Source: Bacillota bacterium
GTDB lineage: Bacteria; Bacillota; SHA-98; UBA4971
Assembly: GCA_012842395.1 (NCBI GenBank)
Contig: DUSX01000034.1
Coordinates: forward strand, 124,001-188,000
Direction of reading: 5' to 3'
DNA length: 64,000 nucleotides
The notes below the pieces were generated by a model, which had not been told where the DNA came from, searched no databases, and saw only the letters and a program-made list of their open reading frames with translations. Positions 35,940-44,778 of this stretch are shown here, piece after piece; the first letter of the stretch is position 1; the number at the start of each line of letters is the position of its first letter. The translations under genes and the position numbers were made by a program.

Positions 35940-36386
35940 TCACCCCCGAAACCGAAATATGGTGTCACCGAGCTCCAACCGGTCTCCCTTCCTGAGGCGC
36001 CGTTCCCGACCAAGCTTCCTTCCGTTCACGTACGTGCCGTTGACGCTTCCGAGGTCCCGGACGAAGAAACCCGACTTGCCGAAGACGATCTCGGCGTGCC
36101 TCGCGGACACGTATGGATCAAGGATAACGATGTCGTTGTCGGGCGCACGCCCGAGAACCGTGACAGCGCCGAGGGTGAACCGCTCGCCGCCCGATGGAAC
36201 CCCAGGCCCGGACTCCACCTCGAGCTCGCCCCGGCACCGGGCTGGGCATTGCGCGTCCGGCGCTCGAAATCGCTCCTCCGCGAATTCGTAAACCCCTGCC
36301 ATTCGGGACGCACGGTAGACAAATAGACATATCAGGCTAGCCAGAGCCACGCGCGCGACAAACCATGTAAGCGCCACGTGGGTCAT
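35940..36386 (-). CDS. fhaB: FhaB-like membrane protein with C-terminal FHA domain
   Basis: About 148 aa. One TM (FVARVALASLICLFVYRAS, residues about 9-27) and then an FHA domain: VLGRAPDNDIVI, DPYVSARHAEI, and DLGSVNGTYVNGRKL. FHA domains bind phosphothreonine, so it is a likely reader of PrkC phosphorylation. In actinobacteria FhaB/FipA links kinases to division. ATG 36386 overlaps the fhaA stop (ATGA). Confidence 0.9.
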   Translation of the reverse strand: MTHVALTWFVARVALASLICLFVYRASRMAGVYEFAEERFRAPDAQCPARCRGELEVESGPGVPSGGERFTLGAVTVLGRAPDNDIVILDPYVSARHAEIVFGKSGFFVRDLGSVNGTYVNGRKLGRERRLRKGDRLELGDTIFRFRG

Positions 36387-37153
36387 GCCTCCTTGAAGCA
36401 GGCAGCCACCTTGCCGAAGTTGACGTGGTCGCCGTCGGCAAGGATCTGTCGCGACACCCTCCTGCCATTGACATACGTCCCGTTGGTGCTTCCCAGGTCC
36501 AAGACGTAGAAGCGTCCCGCCTCCCGACCTATCTCGGCGTGACGCCGGGACACCCCGGCGTCCTCCAATACGATGCCACAAGAGCTTGAGCGGCCCACGA
36601 CCACCCTGTCGCCGCCGAGGGGGAACACGCGCTCCACGCCCCCATTCAGCCGCACTATAAGCCGCGGCCCTGTAGGGAGATCCCGGTTCGACGGGCCCGC
36701 GCCGCCGCGACTAGAGATGAGCGTCCGCGACGTCTCCTCCGCCGAGAGCCCCGCACGCGATGCGTCGTCCGGCTCTCCTCCGTCGTCGTCCTCGACGAAG
36801 GACCCCTCGACCCTTATGTCTCCCGGCTTCGCGGCCTCATCTGCCACGAACTCCACGTCTACCCGGCCCACGAACGAATAACCCTGCCGACGAGCCCGCG
36901 ACATCACATGTGCCGCGAGTTCCCGCGACACCGTGCGAGCAAGCGGCCCCAGGTACTCCACGTCCCGTGCGTGCAGCCTTACCTTGTAGTGATTCGGGAC
37001 GTACGTGCGGGTCACGGAGATCCTTTTCTCATCCTCCATTTCCCGCAGCAGGTACCTCCCTATCTCTACGGGGTGCGTAGCCTCGCGGGCCTTCCGAAAG
37101 ATGCCCTCCACGATCTCCTCGATCGCCCTTTCCATCCGTGCGAGGAAGTTCAT
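36383..37153 (-). CDS. fhaA: FhaA-like protein: DUF3662 plus FHA domain
   Basis: 256 aa, cytoplasmic. The N-terminal DUF3662 domain starts FLARMERAIEEIVEGIFRK and includes RTYVPNHYKVRLHARD. An acidic linker (FVEDDDGGEPDD) leads to a C-terminal FHA domain: VVVGRSSSCGIVLEDAGVSRRHAEI split over about residues 185-210, and DLGSTNGTYVNGRRV. Mycobacterial FhaA binds phosphorylated MviN (lipid II flippase). First gene of the FHA-phosphatase-SEDS-PBP-kinase block, about 100 bp after rlmN. Confidence 0.92.
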   Translation of the reverse strand: MNFLARMERAIEEIVEGIFRKAREATHPVEIGRYLLREMEDEKRISVTRTYVPNHYKVRLHARDVEYLGPLARTVSRELAAHVMSRARRQGYSFVGRVDVEFVADEAAKPGDIRVEGSFVEDDDGGEPDDASRAGLSAEETSRTLISSRGGAGPSNRDLPTGPRLIVRLNGGVERVFPLGGDRVVVGRSSSCGIVLEDAGVSRRHAEIGREAGRFYVLDLGSTNGTYVNGRRVSRQILADGDHVNFGKVAACFKEA

Positions 37154-37256
37154 GACACGGTCCCCCGAAACCGCACGCAGCGCGCCGAGCTTGCCGCGTC
37201 TCGTGGCCCGCCCGGCCGCTCGGGTGTTCCCAGTCGCAGTATATCTCTACCGTAAC

Positions 37257-38348
37257 TCACCTGCAATATCTACGGCGCAGCTGCCCGCACGCGGCGTCGA
37301 TGTCAAGCCCGAGCCCCCTCCTTATTGTCACGGGGATGCCCGCCTGCCTCAGAACCGCGAGAAAACGCATGACTCTTTCCCGGGGCGGACGCTCATAGGC
37401 CTTCCCGTCTACGGGATTCAATGGAATGAGGTTCACGTGGGCCAGCATGCCGGAAACGAGCTCCGAAAGCCGACGGGCTTCGGCCGGGCTGTCGTTGACG
37501 TCGCGGATGAGTGCGTACTCAAAGGTGACCCGGCGGCCTGTGCGGCTTGCATAGAACGAAGCGGCCTCCATCACCTCGGCAATGGGGTAACGCTTGTTGA
37601 TGGGCATGATCTCGTCGCGCAGGTCGTCGGTGGGAGCATGAAGGGAGATCGAAAGCGTGACAGGGATGCCCTCGCCGGCGAGCCGCCTGATGCCCGGCAC
37701 GAGCCCGCACGTCGACACGGTCATGCGCCGGAAGCTCAAGTTCAACCCGTCCTTGGCGTTCAATATGCGCAGAGCCTTCGTGGACGCGCTGTAATTGTCG
37801 AGAGGCTCGCCCGTCCCCATGAGAACGACCCAGCCCACGCGGGCCGTCCGCGGCCCTTCCCCCTGTCCCTTGGACAGGTCCATGTTCATCTTAAGGACCT
37901 GGTCCACTATCTCGCCTGGGCTCAAGTTTCTGGTGAACCCTCCCATTCCCGACGCGCAGAACGCGCAGCCCATCTTGCAGCCCACCTGCGTGGAAACGCA
38001 CGCCGACACGCCGTAGGCGTACTTCATCCGCACCGCTTCCACCGAGTTTCCGTCGCCCAGGCCCAGAAGGTACTTGACAGTGCCCTGCGTGCCAGACGCA
38101 CGCGAGATCACCTCCAGGTCGGTCAATCGTGCCGCATCCGCGAGCCTCCTGCGCAGCTCGATCGGGAGGTTCGTCATCTCGTCAAAGCGTACGGCGCCCT
38201 TCCGGTGTATCCAAGAGAAGACTTGGGTGCCTCTGTAGGCGGGCTCACCCATGTTCACCATGAACTCTGCGACCTCATCTGGCAGGAAACCCTTGAGGTC
38301 CGGCTTGGAGCGAGGCCTAGAACCAACCTCTTCGTTTGAAATAGACAA
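37257..38348 (-). CDS. rlmN: Dual-specificity 23S rRNA/tRNA adenine-C2 methyltransferase RlmN
   Basis: 363-aa radical SAM enzyme methylating A2503 of 23S rRNA and A37 of tRNAs. The cluster motif is CKMGCAFC within STQVGCKMGCAFCASG. GTGEPLDNYSA, the STCGLVPGIRRLA segment (with a conserved methylatable Cys region), and LSISLHAPTD are present. The C-terminal catalytic cysteine region is DIDAACGQLRRR. TTG 38348 is used, with GGAGG 5 nt upstream, and overlaps the end of corA by 32 nt. The rlmN-prpC-prkC order matches Firmicutes. Confidence 0.95.
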   Translation of the reverse strand: MSISNEEVGSRPRSKPDLKGFLPDEVAEFMVNMGEPAYRGTQVFSWIHRKGAVRFDEMTNLPIELRRRLADAARLTDLEVISRASGTQGTVKYLLGLGDGNSVEAVRMKYAYGVSACVSTQVGCKMGCAFCASGMGGFTRNLSPGEIVDQVLKMNMDLSKGQGEGPRTARVGWVVLMGTGEPLDNYSASTKALRILNAKDGLNLSFRRMTVSTCGLVPGIRRLAGEGIPVTLSISLHAPTDDLRDEIMPINKRYPIAEVMEAASFYASRTGRRVTFEYALIRDVNDSPAEARRLSELVSGMLAHVNLIPLNPVDGKAYERPPRERVMRFLAVLRQAGIPVTIRRGLGLDIDAACGQLRRRYCR

Positions 38349-39297
38349 GGAAACCTCCCCCCACGAGCAACATCACTATCCACACCATGAGATAGCCGTA
38401 TCTCCATTCCAGTTCAGGCATGTACCTGAAGTTCATGCCGTATACTCCCGCGATGAACGTGAGAGGCAGGAATATCGTCGCAACTATGGTGAGCCTCTGC
38501 ATCACAACGTTCGCGCGGTGGGACGACATCGACAGATACAGCTCGAAGAGGCTCGCCACCGCGTCCCTGGCAGAGTCGAGCATACCGAGCAGCCTGTGGA
38601 TGTGGTCAGATGTGTCTCTGAAGTACCAGGCCGCCTGTTCCGAGATGAACCCCACGTCGCGCCCGGCGAGGCTTCCCACAAGGTCTCTCGTGGGCACCAC
38701 GCTCCTGCGCGCCCTCGCGATGTTCCTCCTGACCGCGGTCAGGCTCTGAAGCGCGTTCTTGGTGCGCTCCAATAGCAGCCCCTCCTCGACCTCGTCCAGC
38801 CGGTCACTCCACCGATCCACAAGCGGGAAGAACGAATCGACCAGGGCACTGAGGAGAGCGTGGACCAGATAATCCGGGCCCATCGCTCGCAGCCCCGGGT
38901 GTTCCAGGCATCTTTCGATACACCGGTCCACGATGCCCGCCTCACGCATGTGGACCGTCACCACGAACGCGCGTCCGAGGAATATGTCGAGTTCGCCCGT
39001 GGACAGCTCGCCGAACGTCGCGTCATCGGCTGTACACACCAGGTGATGGGTGACCAGGAACAAGTACTCCGAGAACTCGTCCACCTTCGGTAGCTCACTG
39101 TACGCCCGGCAGTCCTCTATCGACAGAGGATGGAAACGGAAGACGCGCGATAGGATCTCGAATTCGTCCTCAGTCGGCGCCTGGAGATCGACCCAGACAA
39201 AGCCTGCCTCGCTCCGTGCAGCGGCCTCTATCTCCGGTTCACCCTCGATCGCCTCAGGGGCATCCCCCGGACTCTTGAAGAAGAACGCACGCATCAT
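38317..39297 (-). CDS. corA: CorA-family magnesium/cobalt transporter
   Basis: About 326 aa. A large cytoplasmic funnel domain (FVWVDLQAPTEDEFEIL, FHPLSIEDCRAY) precedes two C-terminal TMs separated by the pore signature YGMNF, where GMN is the selectivity filter. It ends with a basic KRRG. ATG 39297 (or 39294) follows GGGAGGTGG by about 11 nt. It overlaps rlmN, so it may head that operon. Divergent from the only plus-strand gene. Confidence 0.93.
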   Translation of the reverse strand: MMRAFFFKSPGDAPEAIEGEPEIEAAARSEAGFVWVDLQAPTEDEFEILSRVFRFHPLSIEDCRAYSELPKVDEFSEYLFLVTHHLVCTADDATFGELSTGELDIFLGRAFVVTVHMREAGIVDRCIERCLEHPGLRAMGPDYLVHALLSALVDSFFPLVDRWSDRLDEVEEGLLLERTKNALQSLTAVRRNIARARRSVVPTRDLVGSLAGRDVGFISEQAAWYFRDTSDHIHRLLGMLDSARDAVASLFELYLSMSSHRANVVMQRLTIVATIFLPLTFIAGVYGMNFRYMPELEWRYGYLMVWIVMLLVGGGFLVYFKRRGWF

Positions 39298-39670
39298 GCC
39301 GTCCCAGTCCACCTCCCAAGATTCGCTGCGTGCTTTCGACCTTCCTGCCAGAAGTATCCCCCTTGGGCGACCCAGCGTATGCCGGTCATGGAAGCGCGCC
39401 TCCATTGGACAGTCTCCGGCATGCGACCGCTGGCCCCGCGGGCCCGGTTCCGGCGCGGTGCGCTCCTCTCGCTCTCAGAACGCCGTCCCTGCGCACACCG
39501 TGAGCCGCTCCAAAACCGCCCAAGCAGCAACAACGGCTGCCCCCCGCACGACACGGCACGTAGCGGCGTGGGAACCCGCTTCCCCCTCCCGCAAGGCAGG
39601 AGATCGAGGCATCCTTGTCGAAACGCAGGCTGGTCCGCAATTCACGATGACTTGCAGGAGGTTTCCAGAA
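39298..39670. other. Divergent intergenic region, corA / histidine phosphatase
   Basis: 373 bp that must hold promoters for both directions. On the plus strand TTGTCG and CAATTC with a 17-nt spacer (about 39617-39645) is a weak candidate. A small hairpin GGGAA/TTCCC lies near 39570-39584. No gene recognised. Confidence 0.4.
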
Positions 39671-40288
39671 GTGACTCGCGTGTTTCTCGTGCGACATGGT
39701 GAGACGGAGTGGAACACCAGCCGAAGATTCCAAGGCCACCGGGACGTTCCCCTCTCACCCGTCGGAGAACGGCAGGCGGAACGGCTCGCACTGCGGCTCG
39801 CGGGAGAGAGCCTCGCCGCCGTATACACGAGCGACCTGGCGCGGGCGGTCATGACGGCCCGCGCGATCGCCAAGCCTCACGGGCTCTGTGTCGTGCAGTT
39901 GAAGGAGTTGAGAGAGATCGACGTGGGTGATTGGGAGGGAATGAGCCTCGACGAGCTCCACAATGCGAGAAGGACAGACGTTGCAAAATGGCTCGAGGAC
40001 ACAGTGAACAACCCCATCCCCGGCGGCGAGTCATACGCTGATCTCAGGGACAGGGTTGTTCCCAAGGTGATGGAGCTGGTCCACGCCCACCCCGACGCCT
40101 CGATATGTGTCGTCAGCCACGCCGGACCCGTGAAGATGATCCTCTGCCATGCATTGGGGATGACCGTTGACCATCGCCACAGGATAGACCTGGCCAACGC
40201 TTCCCTCTGCATGGTCGAGTACTCGCCGGGAAGGGACCCAAGGGTGATTTTTATGAACGATACATGCCACCTTCGCCCGTCGGCCTGA
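39671..40288 (+). CDS. Histidine phosphatase family protein (phosphoglycerate mutase-like)
   Basis: About 205 aa. Catalytic RHGETEWN near residue 8, YTSDLARAVMTA near 57, ELREIDVGDWEG near 84, and VVSHAGPVKMIL near 150 carrying the second histidine. The family includes CobC, GpmB-like phosphatases and PhoE, and the substrate cannot be read from sequence. GTG 39671 has AGGAGG 9 nt upstream. It is the only plus-strand gene in the window and meets the SLH-protein gene tail to tail with a 5-bp gap and no evident terminator. Confidence 0.93.
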   Translation: MTRVFLVRHGETEWNTSRRFQGHRDVPLSPVGERQAERLALRLAGESLAAVYTSDLARAVMTARAIAKPHGLCVVQLKELREIDVGDWEGMSLDELHNARRTDVAKWLEDTVNNPIPGGESYADLRDRVVPKVMELVHAHPDASICVVSHAGPVKMILCHALGMTVDHRHRIDLANASLCMVEYSPGRDPRVIFMNDTCHLRPSA

Positions 40289-40293
40289 CCTCC

Positions 40294-41493
40294 TCACTTG
40301 ATCACGATGCCGAGTATGGCCACGGCCGCAAGAAGGATCTTAAGGAGGGCGTTCTCCTTGCGGAGCGAGTCCACGTCCTTTGCGGTCTGCGCCTTCGTAG
40401 CGGCGAGCTCCGAGGCGAGGTCCGCAATGGCAGTCTGCAGCGAGGTATCCGTGGACAACCTTGCCGCTCGCTCGGTCGCAAGGCCGTCCTCAAGGGTCAG
40501 CGTCTTCCCCGTTACCGCGTCCAACGCCTCTTGCAGTTTCGTGTCGGATGCGTTCAGCTCCGCCACGCTCATGCCGAGCGAGGTATTGAGCGTTCTGACG
40601 TCTTCCTGCAGGGTCGCGATGTCGCCCTGAGCCGAGGTGAGGCCCACTTTGAGGGCGTCGATGTTCCCGCCGAGATCCTTTTTCGCGGCGACAAGCCCGT
40701 CAGTGACCAACGCGACCTGGGGCTCGAGCGTGCTGAGACGCAGGATCGCCGCGGAGAGGTCCTCGTCAAGCTGCTTGAGCTTGGCATCGTGGGCGTCGAG
40801 GCGGCTCGCCAAGCCCTTGTCAGACGCCTCCATCCGTCCCGCGAGATCCTCGAGCGAAGCCTGGGCGTTGCCGAACCCCTTGGCGACATCATCAGCTAGG
40901 CTGGCCATCCGGCTTTCGTTCTGGTCTATCCTCGCGGAAAGCTTGCTCTCAGCCTCCCGGGCCCGTTGGTCGGCCGCGGCGACGCTCTTGCCGGTGGAGG
41001 TGGTGATATCGGCGATCATCTTCTCAACCTCGGCCCTCAACTGGTTCTGCGTGAAGGTCAGACGGGCAATGTCTTCCTTCATGACCGCCTGGGCCCGGTT
41101 CTGCTCATCGACAGACTTTTTGAACACATCTAGCTCGTTTGCGACCTGGACAAGCTCCTGTCGAAACTCCACGGAGAGCTTCCGAAGGAGCTCCACGTCC
41201 TCGGGGGTCGCACCAACCTTGCCGCTCTCGATCTCGCTCAAGATCTTCGCTATCACCACGGCAAGCGTGTATCTGTCCACCGGTTTTCCGCCTTGGAAGG
41301 TGCCGTCGCCGTACAACGCCAGATAGCCCTTGTCCACAAGCGTCTTAACGGCCTGGTACGCCCAGTGATCCTTGGGGACGTCCTTGATCTCCGCGGCCAT
41401 GGCGCGCCCGGGCACGGTCAGCAGCGTCGCGCAAAGCAACGCCACACACACTGCCTTTACAGGAACTCCGAAAAGAAGCCTTCTCCTAGTCAT
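40294..41493 (-). CDS. SLH-domain, coiled-coil, C-terminally anchored envelope protein (Omp-alpha-like)
   Basis: 399 aa. Signal peptide (cleavage near AMA, residues 31-33) and one SLH domain (residues about 36-85: DVPKDHWAYQAVKTLVDKGY, GGKPVDRYTLAVVIAKIL). A very long coiled coil runs from about 95 to 375, and a final hydrophobic helix LLKILLAAVAILGIVIK ends the protein. This is the architecture of Thermotoga Omp-alpha, in which SLH binds peptidoglycan polymer, the rod spans the periplasm and the last helix sits in the outer membrane. The family is inferred from architecture, not alignment. ATG 41493 has GGGGAG upstream. It is the last gene of the TonB-linked cluster. Confidence 0.82.
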   Translation of the reverse strand: MTRRRLLFGVPVKAVCVALLCATLLTVPGRAMAAEIKDVPKDHWAYQAVKTLVDKGYLALYGDGTFQGGKPVDRYTLAVVIAKILSEIESGKVGATPEDVELLRKLSVEFRQELVQVANELDVFKKSVDEQNRAQAVMKEDIARLTFTQNQLRAEVEKMIADITTSTGKSVAAADQRAREAESKLSARIDQNESRMASLADDVAKGFGNAQASLEDLAGRMEASDKGLASRLDAHDAKLKQLDEDLSAAILRLSTLEPQVALVTDGLVAAKKDLGGNIDALKVGLTSAQGDIATLQEDVRTLNTSLGMSVAELNASDTKLQEALDAVTGKTLTLEDGLATERAARLSTDTSLQTAIADLASELAATKAQTAKDVDSLRKENALLKILLAAVAILGIVIK

Positions 41494-41564
41494 AACACTC
41501 CCCCCAGCACGGGCAGGGCCCGCTCCGTTCAGCTGACATCTATCTCATTTCACGGTCGTCCTCG

Positions 41565-43616
41565 CTATTTGACCGTCACGGAGGCGCTTTCGATGGACCC
41601 TGGGACGGGCACTCCGTCGTCGCCCACAAGGGACGTGTTCTCGAGCCAGACGCGGGAGGTGCCCGGCGCTTTCGCCCGAAAGCTCACAGTCGCGAGAACG
41701 CCCGTCACGTCCCGCGCCTTCGTGAACCGACCCAGGATGCCTTTCACAACGCCCTTCGAGTTGTCGATCACCCCCTCCCTCCAGAAGGCCATCCCGTTGT
41801 CCTCCACGAAAGCCGTCCCTCTCGACACGAAAACTGCCTCGAGCACAGCGGGATCGAACCGCACGTCGAATTGCGATTCCATGAGCCCTGGAACGTTCCT
41901 CGCGACCACGTCGACGGTAAAGAAGTCGCCCGCAGAGAGCGAGGCAGCCGGCACGTTCACCATAACCCTCGAGGGTAGCTTGGGGACGCGCACGGTCCCC
42001 GTGGCGAATCTCTCATCGGTGCTGCGCGACTCGACCTTCACCACATAGTCGGAATCCCCCGCGCCTCCCGACGGGACTATCTGCCAAAGCACTCCGAACG
42101 TTTCGCCGGGAGCGAGCGTTCCGGGGAATCTCGACGCCGTCTCGCGCTGGGCAAGCTTGACCCCTTGTCCAAGCGTGAGCGTGGCCTTGACCCCGTAGGC
42201 GGGAGCCCCGCCCACGTTTTCAATGACCGCCTTCACCCCGAGAGGATAGGGATCGAATGCGTCATCCTTCACCTCGAAGCCGGGGGGCGCTTCCACTCGC
42301 ACGAGAAGGTTTGGAGGCGCGAGAACCCTCACCGAGCGCGCCACTCGGTTGGGCTCGGCGTTCTCAGCCTCCACCACCACCGAATACTCGAGCTCGGCCT
42401 GGTCCACGACGTCAGGGGTCAGGTCCCACGCTGCCTGCGCTGTCTCGCCAGGCTCCAGGTTCCCGAGGACGCGCCCGCTCTTTTCCCCAGGAGCTAGCCG
42501 GAGCCCGGATGGAAGCGCAATGGTTATGCGCACGCCCAAGGCTACGGTGGGGCCAGAGTTTTCTACATAAGCGACCACAGGGAAGGTGATCGGCCTGTCC
42601 TTTGCGCATGTAACCTCCGCTGGCGATGTCACGCCCACCGAAAGCACACCGGGCGCAATGCTGATGCCGCCCATCCCGTACAGCGTGGTGTATTCCTTCG
42701 AGTCACCTGGAGCCAGTGGCACAGGGTCCCAGAACAGAGCGATGGCACTGTCGAGCTCGTACTCGCCGCTCCTCGTGAAATCGCGGCCTGGCGAGAAGTC
42801 CGAGTCCCACACCCCGTCAGCAAGACTTCCCCAGTTGGTGAAGACCACGCGATCTGGCGGGGTTACCTCGGGTCCTGCCACGGTTCCCTGGCTTGTGACG
42901 GACGGGCTTGAGAGCGAATCGAACGCCTGCCAGAAATGAGGCATGTCGTTGGGTCCGAACACGGTGTCGGAGACAACGGCCTTGTCCTTGACACGAAACG
43001 GGGCGCCGTCGTTCGCCCCCAGCATAGTGTCTAGCATGACGCGCAGCCCGACGTTGTGCGGGGTCAAACCATGATTCGAGACAATGTATGTGATCTTAGC
43101 CGTGTCGAAGAGCCCGGTGGTAGTGCTCCTCACGATCGAAAGCACCTGAGAAACCTCGATGTCGCCGAAGTTCCAGGCGGCGATGATGTTTCCGCCGGAA
43201 AGCGTCGGCCCAAGCACCTTTGTGCCGTAGTATCCCTCCCTGCCCGCACGCCGCTCCGTCTTTCCGCCGAAAACGTAGTCCACGCCGTCCACCTTCACGG
43301 TCGTGTACGAGGTCCACGGGCACGGTCGGCCGTATATGAGAGGCTTGTTGTCGTCCGCCGGGTTGAGCGGATCACCACCCGTGGAATCCACGGCGAACCT
43401 CCCGGTGCCGTCGTCGGTCGCGTTGACGAACACCTTTATGTACTGGTTGCTCACCTCAACTAAGTTGGGACTCGCACTGCGGCCCTCCTCCTCGGCGTGC
43501 AGCGCCGCGCCCCCTGGCGCGGAGAAGAACCACGCACAGGCCGCGGCTACCACAGCAGACGCGAGGAGATACGCGCATCGCCGAAGCCTACCCCGCCCGG
43601 CCTTCCAACAGGTCAC
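41565..43616 (-). CDS. Secreted protein with CARDB/Ig-like repeats and C-terminal cohesin-like domain
   Basis: 683 aa. Signal peptide (LLASAVVAAACAWFFSAPGG, residues about 17-40). A large N-terminal beta domain runs to about 310 (IYGRPCPWTSYTTVKVDG, ARRAGREGYYG-like segments). Two CARDB/DUF11-like Ig repeats follow at about 330-540 (VVAYVENSGPTVALGVRI; GVKAVIENVGGAPAYGVKA). The C-terminal cohesin fold is about 550-683 (SLSAGDFFTVDVVARNVPG, MESQFDVRFDPAVLE, VLATVSFRAKAPGTSRV). No dockerin is seen in the window. GTG 43616 has GGGAGG 8 nt upstream. Function is unknown; probably an extracellular adhesion or scaffold protein. Confidence 0.82.
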   Translation of the reverse strand: MTCWKAGRGRLRRCAYLLASAVVAAACAWFFSAPGGAALHAEEEGRSASPNLVEVSNQYIKVFVNATDDGTGRFAVDSTGGDPLNPADDNKPLIYGRPCPWTSYTTVKVDGVDYVFGGKTERRAGREGYYGTKVLGPTLSGGNIIAAWNFGDIEVSQVLSIVRSTTTGLFDTAKITYIVSNHGLTPHNVGLRVMLDTMLGANDGAPFRVKDKAVVSDTVFGPNDMPHFWQAFDSLSSPSVTSQGTVAGPEVTPPDRVVFTNWGSLADGVWDSDFSPGRDFTRSGEYELDSAIALFWDPVPLAPGDSKEYTTLYGMGGISIAPGVLSVGVTSPAEVTCAKDRPITFPVVAYVENSGPTVALGVRITIALPSGLRLAPGEKSGRVLGNLEPGETAQAAWDLTPDVVDQAELEYSVVVEAENAEPNRVARSVRVLAPPNLLVRVEAPPGFEVKDDAFDPYPLGVKAVIENVGGAPAYGVKATLTLGQGVKLAQRETASRFPGTLAPGETFGVLWQIVPSGGAGDSDYVVKVESRSTDERFATGTVRVPKLPSRVMVNVPAASLSAGDFFTVDVVARNVPGLMESQFDVRFDPAVLEAVFVSRGTAFVEDNGMAFWREGVIDNSKGVVKGILGRFTKARDVTGVLATVSFRAKAPGTSRVWLENTSLVGDDGVPVPGSIESASVTVK

Positions 43617-43634
43617 TTCGTAGCCCTCCCATGC

Positions 43635-44723
43635 TCAGTCCCCGAGAACTCTAACGCCCCCGAAGGCAATCTCTACTGTCGTCTTCCGGAACGTCACCCG
43701 GACCGCCAATTCATACGGCCACCCGATGGCTTGGAATCGCCAGCCCCTCGATATCGCGCGAATGGCCGCGTCGTCAAGGCGAGCGTCCCCGGATCCCACT
43801 GTCACCGCGATCTTGGTCGCGTTGCCGAGCGCGTCAACCGACACGGACAGCTGCACTGAACCCTCTGCCCCTTCGTTCTGGGCGTCCTTCGGATAGACCG
43901 GCGGAACGCCCGATAGGACCAACGAACGCCCCGTGCCGAACTCCTCCCCCTTGGGTTTCGCAGGCGTCGCGGGCCCACCGCCCGCATCTGAACCGCCTGT
44001 TCCTTCAGCAGTCGCGCCCCCCGCTGTCGTCGATCCCCCTGCCTCCTCACCTCTCGCGGACTCCCCGGCGTTCGTGCCTGCCGCCGCCGTCGTAGGCACG
44101 GCATTACTCGCAGAAACGCCCGCACCAGCCGATGCAGACGGCGTGGCCGCGGGGACCGGCACGACCTCGTCGGACTTCCCGGTAAGAACGTTCTCACTGG
44201 CGCCCGCGGCCGCCCCGGTGGCACCGGCACTCGTGATCGCGGGCTTCGAAGAAACCGCGGGGACCTGTTCACTCGGAACAGGCTGGCTTCCGGTCGAGCC
44301 TGCAGCCGCTTGCTTCGTTTGAGCAGCACCTGTTCGGACCGGCGCGGGCGCTTGCGCCGGCTTTGCTGGCGCCCCGGATGCGGAGCCCGGCTTGGGCTGG
44401 ACCGCTTGCTTGGGTTTAGGTGCGGACGCCGGCCTCGGCGCCGGTTTGGCCGAGGGCTTCACCGTCACTTGCGTCTCCGTCCCTGCGCCGCTTGCGGGCT
44501 CGGAAGGCTGTTGCGCCTCGGGCTGAACAGCCACGGACGCGTCGCCATCGGGGCTTCCCGCCCTCGGAGCCTCGAATGCCTGCTCGATCTCGCCGAACTC
44601 CACTGGGTAGATCACAACTTGGTTCAGGCTCGCCACCGGTACCAGGAATATCACGGCAGCGTGGACCAAGAGCGAAGCCAGGATCGCAAATCCCATCCTC
44701 GATCTTCCGCTGTCATGCTCCAT
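43635..44723 (-). CDS. tonB: TonB-family energy transducer
   Basis: 362 aa. N-terminal TM anchor (MGFAILASLLVHAAVIFLVP), where the SxxxH pattern (S-L-L-V-H) matches the TonB motif used to read ExbB/ExbD. A long Ala/Pro/Gly/Ser-rich spacer runs from about 50 to 270, able to span a periplasm. The C-terminal TonB domain is GVPPVYPKDAQNEGAEGSV, then LDDAAIRAISRGWRFQ. Encoded directly after exbB and exbD. TonB normally acts only with outer-membrane partners, so this argues for a diderm cell. No TonB-dependent receptor is in the window. Confidence 0.9.
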   Translation of the reverse strand: MEHDSGRSRMGFAILASLLVHAAVIFLVPVASLNQVVIYPVEFGEIEQAFEAPRAGSPDGDASVAVQPEAQQPSEPASGAGTETQVTVKPSAKPAPRPASAPKPKQAVQPKPGSASGAPAKPAQAPAPVRTGAAQTKQAAAGSTGSQPVPSEQVPAVSSKPAITSAGATGAAAGASENVLTGKSDEVVPVPAATPSASAGAGVSASNAVPTTAAAGTNAGESARGEEAGGSTTAGGATAEGTGGSDAGGGPATPAKPKGEEFGTGRSLVLSGVPPVYPKDAQNEGAEGSVQLSVSVDALGNATKIAVTVGSGDARLDDAAIRAISRGWRFQAIGWPYELAVRVTFRKTTVEIAFGGVRVLGD

Positions 44724-44778
44724 CTACGCCACCGTCCTTTCTCCGGAGACCGGTCGCACCACCCACCGCTCCCCGGTG

